This document shows positions 17,510 through 27,176 of a stretch of 64,000 nucleotides of DNA, one piece after another. Numbering within the stretch: position 1 is the first letter of the stretch; every line of letters starts with the position of its first letter. The notes below the pieces were generated by a model. The model did no database searches and had not been told where the DNA came from. It saw only the letters and a program-made list of their open reading frames with translations. The DNA comes from Akkermansiaceae bacterium (GTDB taxonomy: Bacteria > Verrucomicrobiota > Verrucomicrobiia > Verrucomicrobiales > Akkermansiaceae): assembly GCA_028822935.1 (NCBI GenBank), contig JAPKCM010000012.1:1-64000 (forward strand), written 5' to 3'. The position numbers and the translations under genes are program-made.

Positions 17510-18457
17510 ATGCTTTCCTTCTCAACCTGCTGGAACAACTCCCGCCACACTGATGGCGAGGAAATGATCGATGAAATCCTCGCCATGGGCTTCGATACCC
17601 TCGAACTCTCCCACGGCATGACCATCGCCAAGCTCCCCGGAATTCAGCGAGCCTTCGCTGCGGGGAAGTTCAAATGCGTGGGCGTCCACAACTACTTCCC
17701 CTCGCCCACCGAGGTCATAATCGATGCCCCGGACGCTTACGAATTCGGATCCGATGACCCACGCGAGCGAGCCCGTGCCATGGACCACACCCTGCGCACT
17801 CTTGAAGTCGCCTCAGAATTCCACGCCAAGTATGTCGTCCTCCACATGGGCTCCGTGCGCAGCATGCCCCACAAAAAGTGGACCAAGCTCCTCACCGACA
17901 AACTCGGCGCCGGACTCCAACTCACCGGCGAATATGCCGATGACAAACTCGCTTGCGTCAAAAAACGTGAAAAGAGCGGCCCAAAATATTATCAACGCGC
18001 CATCGACACCCTCGAACGACTCATCGAGCCAGCCAAAGAAGCAGGCGTCGTCCTCGCCGTCGAATCCCGCTCGAAGTACGAAGACGTCCCCGACGAGCGC
18101 GAAATGATTGCCCTTCAGGAGCATTTCAAGGAGTGTCCCCAAATCGGCTACTGGCACGACTTCGGCCACGTCGGACTCAAGCACAATCTCGGTCTTCTCG
18201 ACCACGACCAGTGGCTCAAAAAAATGGCCCCCTACCTCATCGGCTCGCACCTCCACGACGTTCAATGGCCCAAGCGCGACCATCGCGTCCCCTTCACCGG
18301 CTCTCTCCCCTACGACCAGCTCCTCCGCCATTTCAAACCCGAAATGCCCTTCACCTGGGAACTCTCTCCCACCCGAAAAACCGAGCAGATCCTCACCGCC
18401 TTCGGCCTCTGGAAACGCAAATACCCCGAGACCCTCGCCCTCCCAGCACAAACGTAG
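17510..18457 (+). CDS. Sugar phosphate isomerase/epimerase-like TIM barrel
   Basis: 315 aa, no signal peptide. An AP-endonuclease-2/xylose-isomerase-like TIM barrel: MLSFSTCWNNSRH at the first strand, GFDTLELSHGM, VGVHNYFPSP, KYVVLHMGSV, LAVESRSKYEDVPDE, IGYWHDFGHVGLK and LIGSHLHDVQW. The conserved His, Glu and Asp of these segments are placed to bind a divalent metal. Members isomerise or epimerise sugars and inositols; the substrate cannot be assigned. It follows the secreted sulfatase on the same strand by about 100 bases, so a link to sulfated glycan breakdown is possible, but a repeat lies between them. Confidence 0.78.
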   Translation: MLSFSTCWNNSRHTDGEEMIDEILAMGFDTLELSHGMTIAKLPGIQRAFAAGKFKCVGVHNYFPSPTEVIIDAPDAYEFGSDDPRERARAMDHTLRTLEVASEFHAKYVVLHMGSVRSMPHKKWTKLLTDKLGAGLQLTGEYADDKLACVKKREKSGPKYYQRAIDTLERLIEPAKEAGVVLAVESRSKYEDVPDEREMIALQEHFKECPQIGYWHDFGHVGLKHNLGLLDHDQWLKKMAPYLIGSHLHDVQWPKRDHRVPFTGSLPYDQLLRHFKPEMPFTWELSPTRKTEQILTAFGLWKRKYPETLALPAQT

Positions 18458-18589
18458 CAGAGGCCTCTCAAGCCGAGCCTTACCGTGGCCGCGACCTCCG
18501 GTCGCGTAGCCAACCCATCGGCGAAATCTGCGGAAAGACCTCCACAACCCAAACCCTTCCCCATCGAATTCATCCCATCCACTTTTGGT

Positions 18590-19678
18590 TCAACACTCCT
18601 CCCCCAGAACCTTCTCAAACACCCCACCCCCGAGCATCTTCCCGCCCTCATAAAAAGCACAAATTTGCCCAGGCGTGAGCGCTCGCTGTGGCCTCGAAAA
18701 CTCCACTTCAAACTTCCCATCCTCCAGCTCCGTCACCTGCACCGGCTCACTCTTCGCACGATACCTCGGCTGAGCATCTAATCTCCCACCTCGAATCGGA
18801 TCATTTGTCGATGACACCGATCCCACGACACACTTCGTGGCATAAAGCTGGTGACCACCCATCTCATCCCATCCCACGACAAGCTGGTTCGCCTCCGCAT
18901 TTTTACCCACCACAACATAGGCCATCCCTTCGCGCGGCGACGCCACCCCATGCCCCTTCCGCTGACCTAAAGTATAAAAGTGAAGTCCATCGTGCTTCCC
19001 CATCACCTTGCCATCGAGATCAACAATCTCACCCGGCGAATCCGGCACGTAGTGACGTAAAAAATCACTCATCTTGATATTACCAATAAAGCAAATCCCC
19101 TGGCTATCCTTCTTCTCCGCATTCGGAAGATCAAACCGTCGCGCCACCTCACGCACCTCCGGCTTCAGCATCTCACCCGCCGGAAAAAGCCCATGCTTCA
19201 CCTGATGCTGCGTCATCATCGCCAGAAAATACGACTGATCCTTATTCGGATCCGCCCCCCGCAATAAATCCGCCGAGCCATCCGCCCGCACCCTTCGTCG
19301 CACATAGTGCCCCGTCGCCACCGACTCAAACCCCTGGTCCAGTGCGTAGTCCAAGAAGACGCCAAACTTCATCTCCCGATTGCACATCACATCAGGATTC
19401 GGAGTCACCCCGCTGCGATAACCCTCCAAAAGGTAATCCACGATCCGCTCGCGATACTGCTCGATCAAATCCACCACTCGCAACTCGACCCCCAACTTTT
19501 TAGCAACCGCATACGCATCATCCAGATCGCTCTCCCATGGGCAATCACCCGGGAGGCCATCCTCGTTGATCCAGTTCTTCATGTAGCCACCCACCACCTC
19601 ATGCCCCTGCTCAATGAGCAAAGCCGCCGCCGCCGCCGAGTCCACCCCGCCGGAAAGTCCTACCAAAATTCGTGCCAC
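18590..19678 (-). CDS. mnmA: tRNA-specific 2-thiouridylase MnmA
   Basis: 362 aa, cytoplasmic. Adds sulfur to U34 of tRNA-Lys, -Glu and -Gln. PP-loop ATP motif SGGVDSAAAAALL at residue 9; the two catalytic cysteines are in NPDVMCNREMKF and DSQGICFIGN; GHYVRR and the C-terminal beta barrel (RALTPGQICAFYEGGKMLGG) are typical. Full length for the family. Stands alone, convergent with the isomerase-like gene. Confidence 0.95.
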   Translation of the reverse strand: MARILVGLSGGVDSAAAAALLIEQGHEVVGGYMKNWINEDGLPGDCPWESDLDDAYAVAKKLGVELRVVDLIEQYRERIVDYLLEGYRSGVTPNPDVMCNREMKFGVFLDYALDQGFESVATGHYVRRRVRADGSADLLRGADPNKDQSYFLAMMTQHQVKHGLFPAGEMLKPEVREVARRFDLPNAEKKDSQGICFIGNIKMSDFLRHYVPDSPGEIVDLDGKVMGKHDGLHFYTLGQRKGHGVASPREGMAYVVVGKNAEANQLVVGWDEMGGHQLYATKCVVGSVSSTNDPIRGGRLDAQPRYRAKSEPVQVTELEDGKFEVEFSRPQRALTPGQICAFYEGGKMLGGGVFEKVLGEEC

Positions 19679-19978
19679 CCATAAAACCTAATCCCCCTTC
19701 GAAAAAAATCCAGCCCAACCAAGTTTCGTATATTAAGTGCTTCGCCCCCTTGTCCGCCGCAGTTCGCAGAACGAAGGAGCAAGCCCGTTCGGATCTCAAA
19801 TCTCAAATCTCCCAACCAATCAGCGTAATCTGCGGATACCCTTCCCAACCAATCCCATTCATCCTCCTGTATTTTCCTAGCGCCTATCTCCACTTCGTTC
19901 CGGTTGTGGTTTCCTCCTCTTCATCAACCATCTCAATTCAGAATTTCCAATTCTGATTTCTCTCATTATCATCTACCC
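19679..19978. other. Intergenic region with degenerate repeat words
   Basis: No gene seen. It holds TGTCCGCCGCAGTTCGCAGA, the tandem words ATCTCAAATCTCAAATCTC (19793-19811) and CCAACCAATCAGCGTAATCT followed by GCGG (19812-19835). The last aligns with 18510-18533 at about 20 of 24 bases. These look like remains of dispersed intergenic repeats. The divergent promoters of mnmA and the gene at 19979 must also lie here but are not clear. Confidence 0.4.
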
Positions 19979-20833
19979 GTGACCGACCCAAAAGACTCTC
20001 CCGATCAGAACCAACCACCGCGCTCCGCCTTCGCCGGATGCCTCATTCTGATCACTATGGCCGTGGTTGTCTTGATCCTCATTGCCTCCGCCGCTTGGGC
20101 CCTGAAAAAGCAATCAACTTCTCTTGCCTCCTTCACCGATCTCGACCCCCTGCCGACTCCCATCGCTTCCGCCGTCGATCACCAAGCCGGGTTCAATTCC
20201 CTCGTCAGCCGCCTTGAGGCTTTCAAACACGAAGTAGAAAACGGCCGCACCATTGAACTCGCCCTCACCCCCACCGAGCTCAATCTGGCAATTTCCCAAT
20301 ATGATTCTTTAAAGAGCTTCCGCGGAATGCTCTCGGCCGATTCCATTTCCGAATCGACCCTCAGTGGCCGTATCCATCTCCCCCTCAACTCCACCGAAAA
20401 GCTTCCCTCGGTTGTCTGTTCTATCCTCAAGATCGAGCAACGTCCCAATAACCTCAACGGCACGTACACCGCCAAACCCACCCTCACCGACGGAAAGCTC
20501 ATCCTCACGCTGAAGTCGCTCAATCCCACGCAGGGCGCAATCCCCGATCCCTTCCTTCAAGGGATCTCCCGAATTCTCGTCTCTGGCGATCTCGAAGAAG
20601 ATACACCTCTTCAAGCCCTCCTCTCAAAGCTTACCTCGGCCGAACTCCGCGACGGGAAATTCGTCCTCGGATTCAACCCCGCTGCCGAAGCTCCCAGCGC
20701 CAAGGAAGAAGCAGATGAAATGGCCAACAAAGCCAAGCAGTTCGCCGCTTTGGGAGCGGTGATCCTCATCCTCACGATGATCCTCCTCTTCATCGTCATC
20801 AGTAGGTGGAGGAAGAGTCGAAGGACTCAATAA
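19979..20833 (+). CDS. Membrane-anchored protein, paralogue of the 7860 gene
   Basis: 284 aa from GTG 19979 (reads MTDPKDSPDQNQ), chosen because its relative at 7860 starts MTDSPVL; the upstream ATG at 19904 lies in repeat-like sequence. Two transmembrane helices: residues about 19-42 (CLILITMAVVVLILIASAAW) and 255-277 (FAALGAVILILTMILLFIVI), with basic RWRKSRR after the second, so about 210 residues lie between them in the periplasm. The exported part has LALTPTELNLAIS and a closing LRDGKFVLGFNP. Function unknown. The second helix is missing from the relative. Confidence 0.6.
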   Translation: MTDPKDSPDQNQPPRSAFAGCLILITMAVVVLILIASAAWALKKQSTSLASFTDLDPLPTPIASAVDHQAGFNSLVSRLEAFKHEVENGRTIELALTPTELNLAISQYDSLKSFRGMLSADSISESTLSGRIHLPLNSTEKLPSVVCSILKIEQRPNNLNGTYTAKPTLTDGKLILTLKSLNPTQGAIPDPFLQGISRILVSGDLEEDTPLQALLSKLTSAELRDGKFVLGFNPAAEAPSAKEEADEMANKAKQFAALGAVILILTMILLFIVISRWRKSRRTQ

Positions 20834-20902
20834 TAGGGGAATTTGAGCCCGCTTGCAGAAATTTCAAAATTATTGAAGTTTGCTCCGGTTTAGAGTGTAA
20901 TC

Positions 20903-22198
20903 ATGCCCATGCTGAAATACCCTCTTACAATTGCAGCGAGTTTCATCCTTGCACTGTCCTCTTTCGGTCAGTCCCCTGCAGCTCCCCCTAAAGCAACCGC
21001 CACCCAGTCCGTCGTGGAATCGTTCCCGGCCGCCAAAGCAGAGGAAGCAAAAGCTTCTCCAGCCAGCGCCGACACAAAGGAACTCGAACGCCTCACTCTC
21101 GCCAACAGCCTCGCTGCCGAGAAACACAAGAACGAGACCAACCAGCTCCAGGAAGAAATCACCAAGCTAAAGCTCGAAAAGGAACTCTTTGTTGAAAAAC
21201 TCGCTTCTGCCTCTCTCAAGAAGAGCGCCAAACACATGGAAGAGCTCGTCGAACACGAAGCTCAAAAGGAAAAGCTTACTCGCGAAGCCACCGTCGCAAA
21301 ACTAGAACTCGAAACCATCAGCGCCCGCCTAAAAATGGTCCAAACGAAAGCCTCTCTCGAAACAACCGAACTCGAAGGCGAGATCCGCGAGATCGAGACC
21401 CGCAAAAAGCGCGATGCCTACGCCGACGCCGCCCCACAGTATCTCGACAATCCCCTTAAGGAGGACGGCACTCTCGTCATTTCCGACCGTCGCATCCCCT
21501 TCAATGGCCCCGTAACCTCCAGCCTCGCCAATGCCGTCACCACGAAGATCAATTACTACAATAACAAGGATCCGAAGAATCCCATCTTCATCGTCATCGA
21601 CGACTCCCCGGGCGGTTCTGTCATGGCTGGCTACCGCATCCTCAAGGCCATGGAAGGCTCCCAAGCTCCTGTCTATGTTGTCGTGAAATCATTCGCCGCT
21701 TCCATGGCAGCCTGCATCACCACTCTGGCCGAGAGATCCTTTGCCTACCCAAATGCCGTCATCCTGCACCACCAGATTTCCTCGTCCTACATGTTCACCA
21801 GCATGAACCTCACGGATCACAAGGAAGCCTACGATGACATGAAGCGCTGGTGGCACCGCCTCGCCGACCCCATTTCCGCAAAGATGGGCATCACCTCCGA
21901 CGAGTTCATCGAGCAAATGTATGAAAAAACCAAGTCAGGCGATTGGAGCGAATTCGGCGACGAAGCCAAAAAGCTGAAGTGGGTCGACACCATCGTTTCC
22001 CGCATTCACGAAACCTCACTTCTGGTCAACCCTGATGCCAAACATCCCTCCACCACCGAACGCAAAACGTCTGAACTCAACTCGGACCTCACTCCCGGTG
22101 TAGATGAAAAAGGACATCCCGTCATGTTCCTCCCACGTCGCAATCCCAAGGACGTCTACTTCATGCACAATCCAGACGGTTACTACCGCTTCCGCTAA
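20903..22198 (+). CDS. Exported coiled-coil protein with ClpP-like protease domain
   Basis: 431 aa (ATG 20903; a second ATG at 20909 is as good). Signal peptide about residues 1-22 (ending SSFGQ). Residues 55-170 are a Lys/Glu-rich coiled coil. Residues about 185-370 match the ClpP/crotonase fold: IFIVIDDSPGGSVMAGYRIL, then VVVKSFAASMAACITTLA with candidate nucleophile Ser267 in A-S-M, and AVILHHQIS with candidate His290. These correspond to the ClpP oxyanion PGG, Ser and His segments. The third catalytic residue is not obvious (D302-D312 region). Unlike cytosolic ClpP it is exported and carries its own coiled coil, which may drive assembly. The C-terminus ends in a Tyr-rich tail (DGYYRFR). 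It may degrade envelope proteins. Confidence 0.78.
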   Translation: MPMLKYPLTIAASFILALSSFGQSPAAPPKATATQSVVESFPAAKAEEAKASPASADTKELERLTLANSLAAEKHKNETNQLQEEITKLKLEKELFVEKLASASLKKSAKHMEELVEHEAQKEKLTREATVAKLELETISARLKMVQTKASLETTELEGEIREIETRKKRDAYADAAPQYLDNPLKEDGTLVISDRRIPFNGPVTSSLANAVTTKINYYNNKDPKNPIFIVIDDSPGGSVMAGYRILKAMEGSQAPVYVVVKSFAASMAACITTLAERSFAYPNAVILHHQISSSYMFTSMNLTDHKEAYDDMKRWWHRLADPISAKMGITSDEFIEQMYEKTKSGDWSEFGDEAKKLKWVDTIVSRIHETSLLVNPDAKHPSTTERKTSELNSDLTPGVDEKGHPVMFLPRRNPKDVYFMHNPDGYYRFR

Positions 22199-22225
22199 GC
22201 CTGCATCAAAAGGATCAAAACAATC

Positions 22226-22259
22226 AGCCCGCCGCTCCCCAAAAGAGCCCGGGCTTTTT
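22226..22259 (+). terminator. Intrinsic terminator
   Basis: AGCCCG pairs with CGGGCT over an 18-base loop, followed by T5. It ends the ClpP-like gene. Confidence 0.65.
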
Positions 22260-22444
22260 CGTCCCCTAATACCACCCCGCATTTTGCTGTCATTCAAATC
22301 GCAAAAAATTCCCCCAATTCACAGTTCACCTTATCTCCATTCCATTCTATTTTCCACCCGAAGGGGGTGAGAAATCTTCAACCGTTCCAGACGCCCCTTC
22401 GACAAACCCTCTCGCGCTTCCAAAAACTCAAGTAATTTCCCAAT

Positions 22445-25213
22445 ATGAGCCTCTATCAAGATTACCTTCAAGAGATCGCAGACCGTAAAGAAAACGGCCT
22501 GCACCCCAAGCCCATTGACGGCGCCGAGCTCACATCCGAGATCATCGCTCAGATCAAAAATCTCGACCACGAACACCGGAAAGGCTCTCTCGATTTCTTG
22601 ATCTACAACACCCTCCCGGGCACCACCAGCGCTGCCGGAGAAAAGGCGCACTTCCTCAAGGAAATCATCCTAGGAAGCACCGTCGTCGAGGAGATCAGCC
22701 CCACCTTCGCCTTCGAGCTCCTCTCCCACATGAAAGGCGGCTCATCAATCGGAGTCCTCCTCGACCTCGCCCTCAGTAGCGATCTCGAAGTTGCCCTAGA
22801 AGCAGCCAAGGTCCTCAAAACCCAGGTCTTCCTCTACGAAGCCGACATGGAGCAACTCAAGACCGCCTACGAAAGCGGAAACTCCATCGCTAAAGACCTT
22901 CTCGAAAGCTACGCCAAAGCCGAATTCTTCACCTCACTCCCGGAGGCCCCGGAAGAAATTAAAGTCGTCACCTACATCGCCGGAGAAGGAGACATCTCCA
23001 CCGACCTCCTTTCGCCCGGTAATCAAGCCCACTCCCGCGCCGACCGCGAACTCCATGGAAAATGCCTGATCTCCGAAACCGCTCAGAAGGAAATCAAGGC
23101 CCTTCAGAAGATCCACCCCGACAAGAGCGTCATGCTCATCGCCGAAAAAGGCACCATGGGCGTTGGCTCCTCACGCATGTCCGGTATTAACAACGTCGCC
23201 CTCTGGACCGGAAAACCAGGCAGCCCTTACGTCCCCTTCGTCAATATCTTCCCCATCGTCGCCGGCACCAATGGCATCTCCCCCATCTTCCTCACCACCG
23301 TCAGCGTGACCGGCGGGATCGGCATCGACCTCAAAAACTGGGTCAAAAAGAAGGACGCCGATGGCAAGACCATCCTCAACGACAACGGAGACCCCGTCCT
23401 CGAACAAACCTACTCGGTCGAAACAGGCTCCGTCCTCACCATCAACACCAAGGACAAAAAGCTCTACCAAGACGGTAAGGAACTCGTCGACATCTCATCC
23501 GCCCTCAGCGCGCAAAAAGTCGAATTCATCAAAGCGAAAGGCTCCTATGCCATCGTCTTCGGTAAAAAACTCCAAAGCTTCGCCGCCACCACCCTCGGCA
23601 CCGAACTCATCCCCGTCTTCGCTCCTTCCAAAGAAATCTCGCACGAAGGCCAAGGCCTCACCGCCGTCGAAAAGATTTTCAACAAGAACGCCGTCGGCAC
23701 CACTCCCGGCCTCACCCTGCACGCCGGCTCAGATGTCCGCGTCGAGGTCAACATTGTCGGCTCTCAGGACACCACCGGACTCATGACCTCGCAGGAGCTC
23801 GAGGCCATGGCCGCCACCATCATTTCGCCCATCGTCGATGGCGCTTACCAATCAGGCTGCCACACCGCCTCCGTCTGGGATAATAAATCCAAAGCCAACA
23901 TTCCGAAGCTCATGTCCTTCATGAACAACTTCGGCCTCATCACCGCTCGCGATCCCGATGAAAAATACCCCGCCATGACCGATGTCATTCACAAGGTCCT
24001 CAACGACCTCACCGTGAACGACTGGGCCATCATCATCGGCGGAGACTCCCACACCCGCATGTCAAAAGGCGTCGCCTTCGGAGCCGATTCCGGAACCGTC
24101 GCCCTCGCCCTCGCCACGGGCGAAGCGACCATGCCCATCCCGGAGTCCGTCAAAGTCACCTTCAAGGGCAACCTCAAATCGCACATGGATTTCCGTGACG
24201 TCGTCCACGCCACCCAGTCTCAGATGTTGAAAAAATTCGGTGACAACGTCTTCCAAGGACGCGTCATCGAAGTCCACATCGGCACCCTCCCCGCCGACCA
24301 AGCCTTCACCTTCACCGACTGGACTGCCGAAATGAAGGCCAAGGCCTCCATCTGCATCTCCCAGGACGACACCCTCATCGAGTCCCTCGAGACCGCCAAG
24401 AGCCGTATCCAGATCATGATCAACAAGGGCATGGACAACAAAGGACAAGTCCTCCAAGGCCTCATCGACATCGCCAACCAGCGCATTGCCGAAATCCAAT
24501 CCGGCGAAAAACCCGCCCTCACCCCAGACGCCAACGCAAAATACAGCGCTGAATTCGTGGTCGACCTCGACATCATCAACGAGCCCATGATCGCCGACCC
24601 CGACGTCCACAACGATGACGTCTCAAAGCGCTACACCCACGACGTCATCCGCGCCCTCTCCTACTACGAAGGAGCAAAAGAAATCGACCTCGGATTCGTC
24701 GGCTCCTGCATGGTCCACAAAGGCGACTTCAAGATCGTTTCCAAAATGCTCCGCAACCTCGAAGCCCAACAAGGCACCGTCGTCTTCAAAGCCCCCCTCA
24801 TCGTCGCCGCCCCCACCTACAACATCATCGACGAACTCAAAGCCGAAGGAGACTGGGACATGCTCCAAAAATACTCCGGCTTCGAATTCAACGACACCGA
24901 CCCAAAAGGCACCGCCCGCACCGAATACCAAAACATGATGTATCTCGAGCGACCCGGCTGTAACCTCTGTATGGGCAACCAGGAAAAGGCCGCCAAAGGC
25001 GACACCGTCATGGCCACCTCCACCCGCCTCTTCCAAGGCCGAGTCGTCGAAGACTCCGACCGCAAAAAAGGAGAATCCCTCCTCTCCTCCACCCCGGTCG
25101 TCGTCCTCTCCTCCGTCCTAGGCCGCACCCCAACCATCGACGAATACAAGGCAGCCGTGAATGGCATCGACCTCACCAAATTTGCACCACCCCTCGCCGC
25201 GATGACCTCCTAA
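22445..25213 (+). CDS. acnB: Aconitate hydratase B
   Basis: 922 aa. TCA-cycle enzyme converting citrate to isocitrate, often also 2-methylisocitrate dehydratase. HEAT-like N-terminal domain (DYLQEIADRKENGL, GTTSAAGEKAHFL), followed by the swivel domain (ISTDLLSPGNQAHSRADREL, KGTMGVGSSRMSG). The iron-sulfur cluster ligands are in YQSGCHTASVWDN and the C-terminal PGCNLCMGNQ; MSKGVAFGADSGTVALALAT is the typical active-site stretch. About 55 residues longer than the E. coli enzyme, mainly through insertions in the swivel region (KDADGKTILNDNGDPV). Stands alone with its own terminator. Confidence 0.96.
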   Translation: MSLYQDYLQEIADRKENGLHPKPIDGAELTSEIIAQIKNLDHEHRKGSLDFLIYNTLPGTTSAAGEKAHFLKEIILGSTVVEEISPTFAFELLSHMKGGSSIGVLLDLALSSDLEVALEAAKVLKTQVFLYEADMEQLKTAYESGNSIAKDLLESYAKAEFFTSLPEAPEEIKVVTYIAGEGDISTDLLSPGNQAHSRADRELHGKCLISETAQKEIKALQKIHPDKSVMLIAEKGTMGVGSSRMSGINNVALWTGKPGSPYVPFVNIFPIVAGTNGISPIFLTTVSVTGGIGIDLKNWVKKKDADGKTILNDNGDPVLEQTYSVETGSVLTINTKDKKLYQDGKELVDISSALSAQKVEFIKAKGSYAIVFGKKLQSFAATTLGTELIPVFAPSKEISHEGQGLTAVEKIFNKNAVGTTPGLTLHAGSDVRVEVNIVGSQDTTGLMTSQELEAMAATIISPIVDGAYQSGCHTASVWDNKSKANIPKLMSFMNNFGLITARDPDEKYPAMTDVIHKVLNDLTVNDWAIIIGGDSHTRMSKGVAFGADSGTVALALATGEATMPIPESVKVTFKGNLKSHMDFRDVVHATQSQMLKKFGDNVFQGRVIEVHIGTLPADQAFTFTDWTAEMKAKASICISQDDTLIESLETAKSRIQIMINKGMDNKGQVLQGLIDIANQRIAEIQSGEKPALTPDANAKYSAEFVVDLDIINEPMIADPDVHNDDVSKRYTHDVIRALSYYEGAKEIDLGFVGSCMVHKGDFKIVSKMLRNLEAQQGTVVFKAPLIVAAPTYNIIDELKAEGDWDMLQKYSGFEFNDTDPKGTARTEYQNMMYLERPGCNLCMGNQEKAAKGDTVMATSTRLFQGRVVEDSDRKKGESLLSSTPVVVLSSVLGRTPTIDEYKAAVNGIDLTKFAPPLAAMTS

Positions 25214-25214
25214 A

Positions 25215-25230
25215 AAGGCTTCGGAGCCTT
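25215..25230 (+). other. Small hairpin after the acnB stop
   Basis: AAGGCT-TCGG-AGCCTT forms a perfect 6-bp stem two bases after the stop codon. No T-tract follows; it could protect the 3' end. The following 100 bases carry GAGATCGGG (25303-25311), a word shared with hairpins at 2149 and 34796. Confidence 0.45.
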
Positions 25231-25340
25231 GGTGAAATGCCCTCGGGTGCTTCCAGCCTAACGTCCCTCAACCAAGTTCTCGACAACGCGGAAGCGTCCT
25301 AGGGAGATCGGGCGTTCTTGCCCCTCCATCAATCACTCTC

Positions 25341-25375
25341 AAAACGCCCGTTGCCATTCGCATCGGGCGTTTTTT
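25341..25375 (+). terminator. Intrinsic terminator
   Basis: AAAACGCCCG pairs perfectly with CGGGCGTTTT around 12-13 bases, ending in T6. It separates acnB from the export operon. Confidence 0.9.
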
Positions 25376-25466
25376 GACATTTTGGTGACAAAACAAGATT
25401 TCCAACACGTTAACCTTTTAGGTTCCTTCCCTCCACAGACCTATCCTTCTTTGATCATCACCACAA

Positions 25467-27176
25467 ATGCCCATTTTTGCTCCTTTTATTAGTGCTTGTC
25501 TCGCGATCCTCTTTCTGGGTGGCTGCAGCACCGGTTTTTACAAAAAACGGGCAGACAAGGACGTCTACGACATCTTAAAAAAAGTCGAAAATGACATCTT
25601 CGGGGAATCCTCTGATTTCTCCATCGACACCCCCACTTCCGGGACGAAGACCAAAGACGTCACCGCCCTAAAGCTTCTCAAATCCCGCAATAAGGGTGGG
25701 AAAATCACCCTCTCACTCGACCAAGCCCTCGGCTACGCCATCAAAAACAGCCGGGAGTATCAGTCGGAAAAAGAAAAACTCTACCTCACCGCCCTCACCC
25801 TCACGGGCGAGCGACACAATTTCCGCCCCAGTTTCTTCGGACGCACCCGCGCCGAATCCAATCGCCTCAGCGATGGCGAACGCAGCGGCACCGCCTCGAC
25901 AGACCTTGGAGTCAATCAAGCCCTCCGCACCGGCGGCAGCCTCGGCATCAGCATTGCCAATGACCTCCTGAGATATTTCAGCGGAGATCCCCGGCGCTCC
26001 GCAGCCTCCGTTCTTAATCTGAACGTGGCCCAACCACTCCTCCGGGGAGCCGGCAGCAAGATCGCCGCCGAACGACTCACGCAAGCCAACCGAAACGTCG
26101 TCTATGCCGTGCGCGACTTCTCCCATTTCCAAGACACCTTCTCGGTCAAAATCGTCAACGACTACTTCGATCTCCTCCAGCTTAAGAACGTCATCTTCAA
26201 CGAATACAACAACTACGAGTCCCGCAGAGCCAACAAGGAATACCTCACCGCCCGGGTCGACCGGGAATCACCCGAAGCCCAAGGCGATGCCAAGCAAGAT
26301 GAACTCCAGGCCAAAAACCGCTACATCAGTTCTATCACGGGCTATCGAAACGCCCTCGATCGATTCAAGATTACCCTCGGCCTCCCACAGACCACCGACC
26401 TGCGACTCGACGATCAGGAGATCGATCTCATCCGCGCCGCCGGTGCCAAGTCACTCTACCTCGGAAGCCAGGAAGGCTTCCTCGTCGCCCTCGACAGCCG
26501 CCTTCCCCTCTTCAACCAAATCGACCGCTTCGAGGACAACAAGCGCCAAGTCGCCATCGCCGCCAACCAACTCAAGGCCGACCTCAATATCATCGGCAGC
26601 GGTTCCCTGAACAGCGACGGCGGACCCACCGACTACACGAATTTTGACTTCAAAAACGTCCGCACCTCCATCGGACTCCAGCTCAATCTCCCCCTCGACC
26701 GACTTCGCGAACGCAACGACTACCGCGCCACCCTCATCAACTTCGAATCCGCCACCCGCACTCTCAGGCAAAACTTCGACGAACTCCGCAACCTCCTCGA
26801 CCGCCGCATCCGTGAGCTCGAGCAATTCCGACAGTCTTACGAGATCCAGCAAAACGCCGTCGCCTTGGCCAAAAATCGCGTCGAAGGCAACCAACTCCGA
26901 CTCAAGGCCGGCACCGTCATCTTCCGTCGCCTTAGTGAATCCCAGGACGCCCTCATCTCAGCTCAAAATGCCGAAACCCGGGCTCTCGTCGATTACCTCG
27001 GAGCCCGTCTCAATCTCCTCATTGATCTTGGTGTCCTTCAATCCGACCAAAAGCGCTACTGGCTTAAGGAGAACCCATCCAACATCAAGTTCAAGAAAGC
27101 GCCCCCTTCCCTTGAAAAAAGTCTCCCTCTTGAAGTGGGCGGCACTGTCATCTCCCCCAGCCGATTGTTCCAATGA
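25467..27176 (+). CDS. TolC-family outer-membrane efflux lipoprotein
   Basis: 569 aa. Lipobox LGGC (Cys at about residue 20) marks an outer-membrane lipoprotein. The rest is an outer-membrane-efflux-protein pattern: repeats of long helices (KITLSLDQALGYAIKNSREY, NVVYAVRDFSHFQDTFSVKI, FEDNKRQVAIAANQLKADL) and barrel strands (VLNLNVAQPLLRGAG). Forms the trimeric exit duct of a tripartite exporter. First of four genes; its stop overlaps the adaptor start (ATGA), showing tight translational coupling. Confidence 0.88.
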   Translation: MPIFAPFISACLAILFLGGCSTGFYKKRADKDVYDILKKVENDIFGESSDFSIDTPTSGTKTKDVTALKLLKSRNKGGKITLSLDQALGYAIKNSREYQSEKEKLYLTALTLTGERHNFRPSFFGRTRAESNRLSDGERSGTASTDLGVNQALRTGGSLGISIANDLLRYFSGDPRRSAASVLNLNVAQPLLRGAGSKIAAERLTQANRNVVYAVRDFSHFQDTFSVKIVNDYFDLLQLKNVIFNEYNNYESRRANKEYLTARVDRESPEAQGDAKQDELQAKNRYISSITGYRNALDRFKITLGLPQTTDLRLDDQEIDLIRAAGAKSLYLGSQEGFLVALDSRLPLFNQIDRFEDNKRQVAIAANQLKADLNIIGSGSLNSDGGPTDYTNFDFKNVRTSIGLQLNLPLDRLRERNDYRATLINFESATRTLRQNFDELRNLLDRRIRELEQFRQSYEIQQNAVALAKNRVEGNQLRLKAGTVIFRRLSESQDALISAQNAETRALVDYLGARLNLLIDLGVLQSDQKRYWLKENPSNIKFKKAPPSLEKSLPLEVGGTVISPSRLFQ

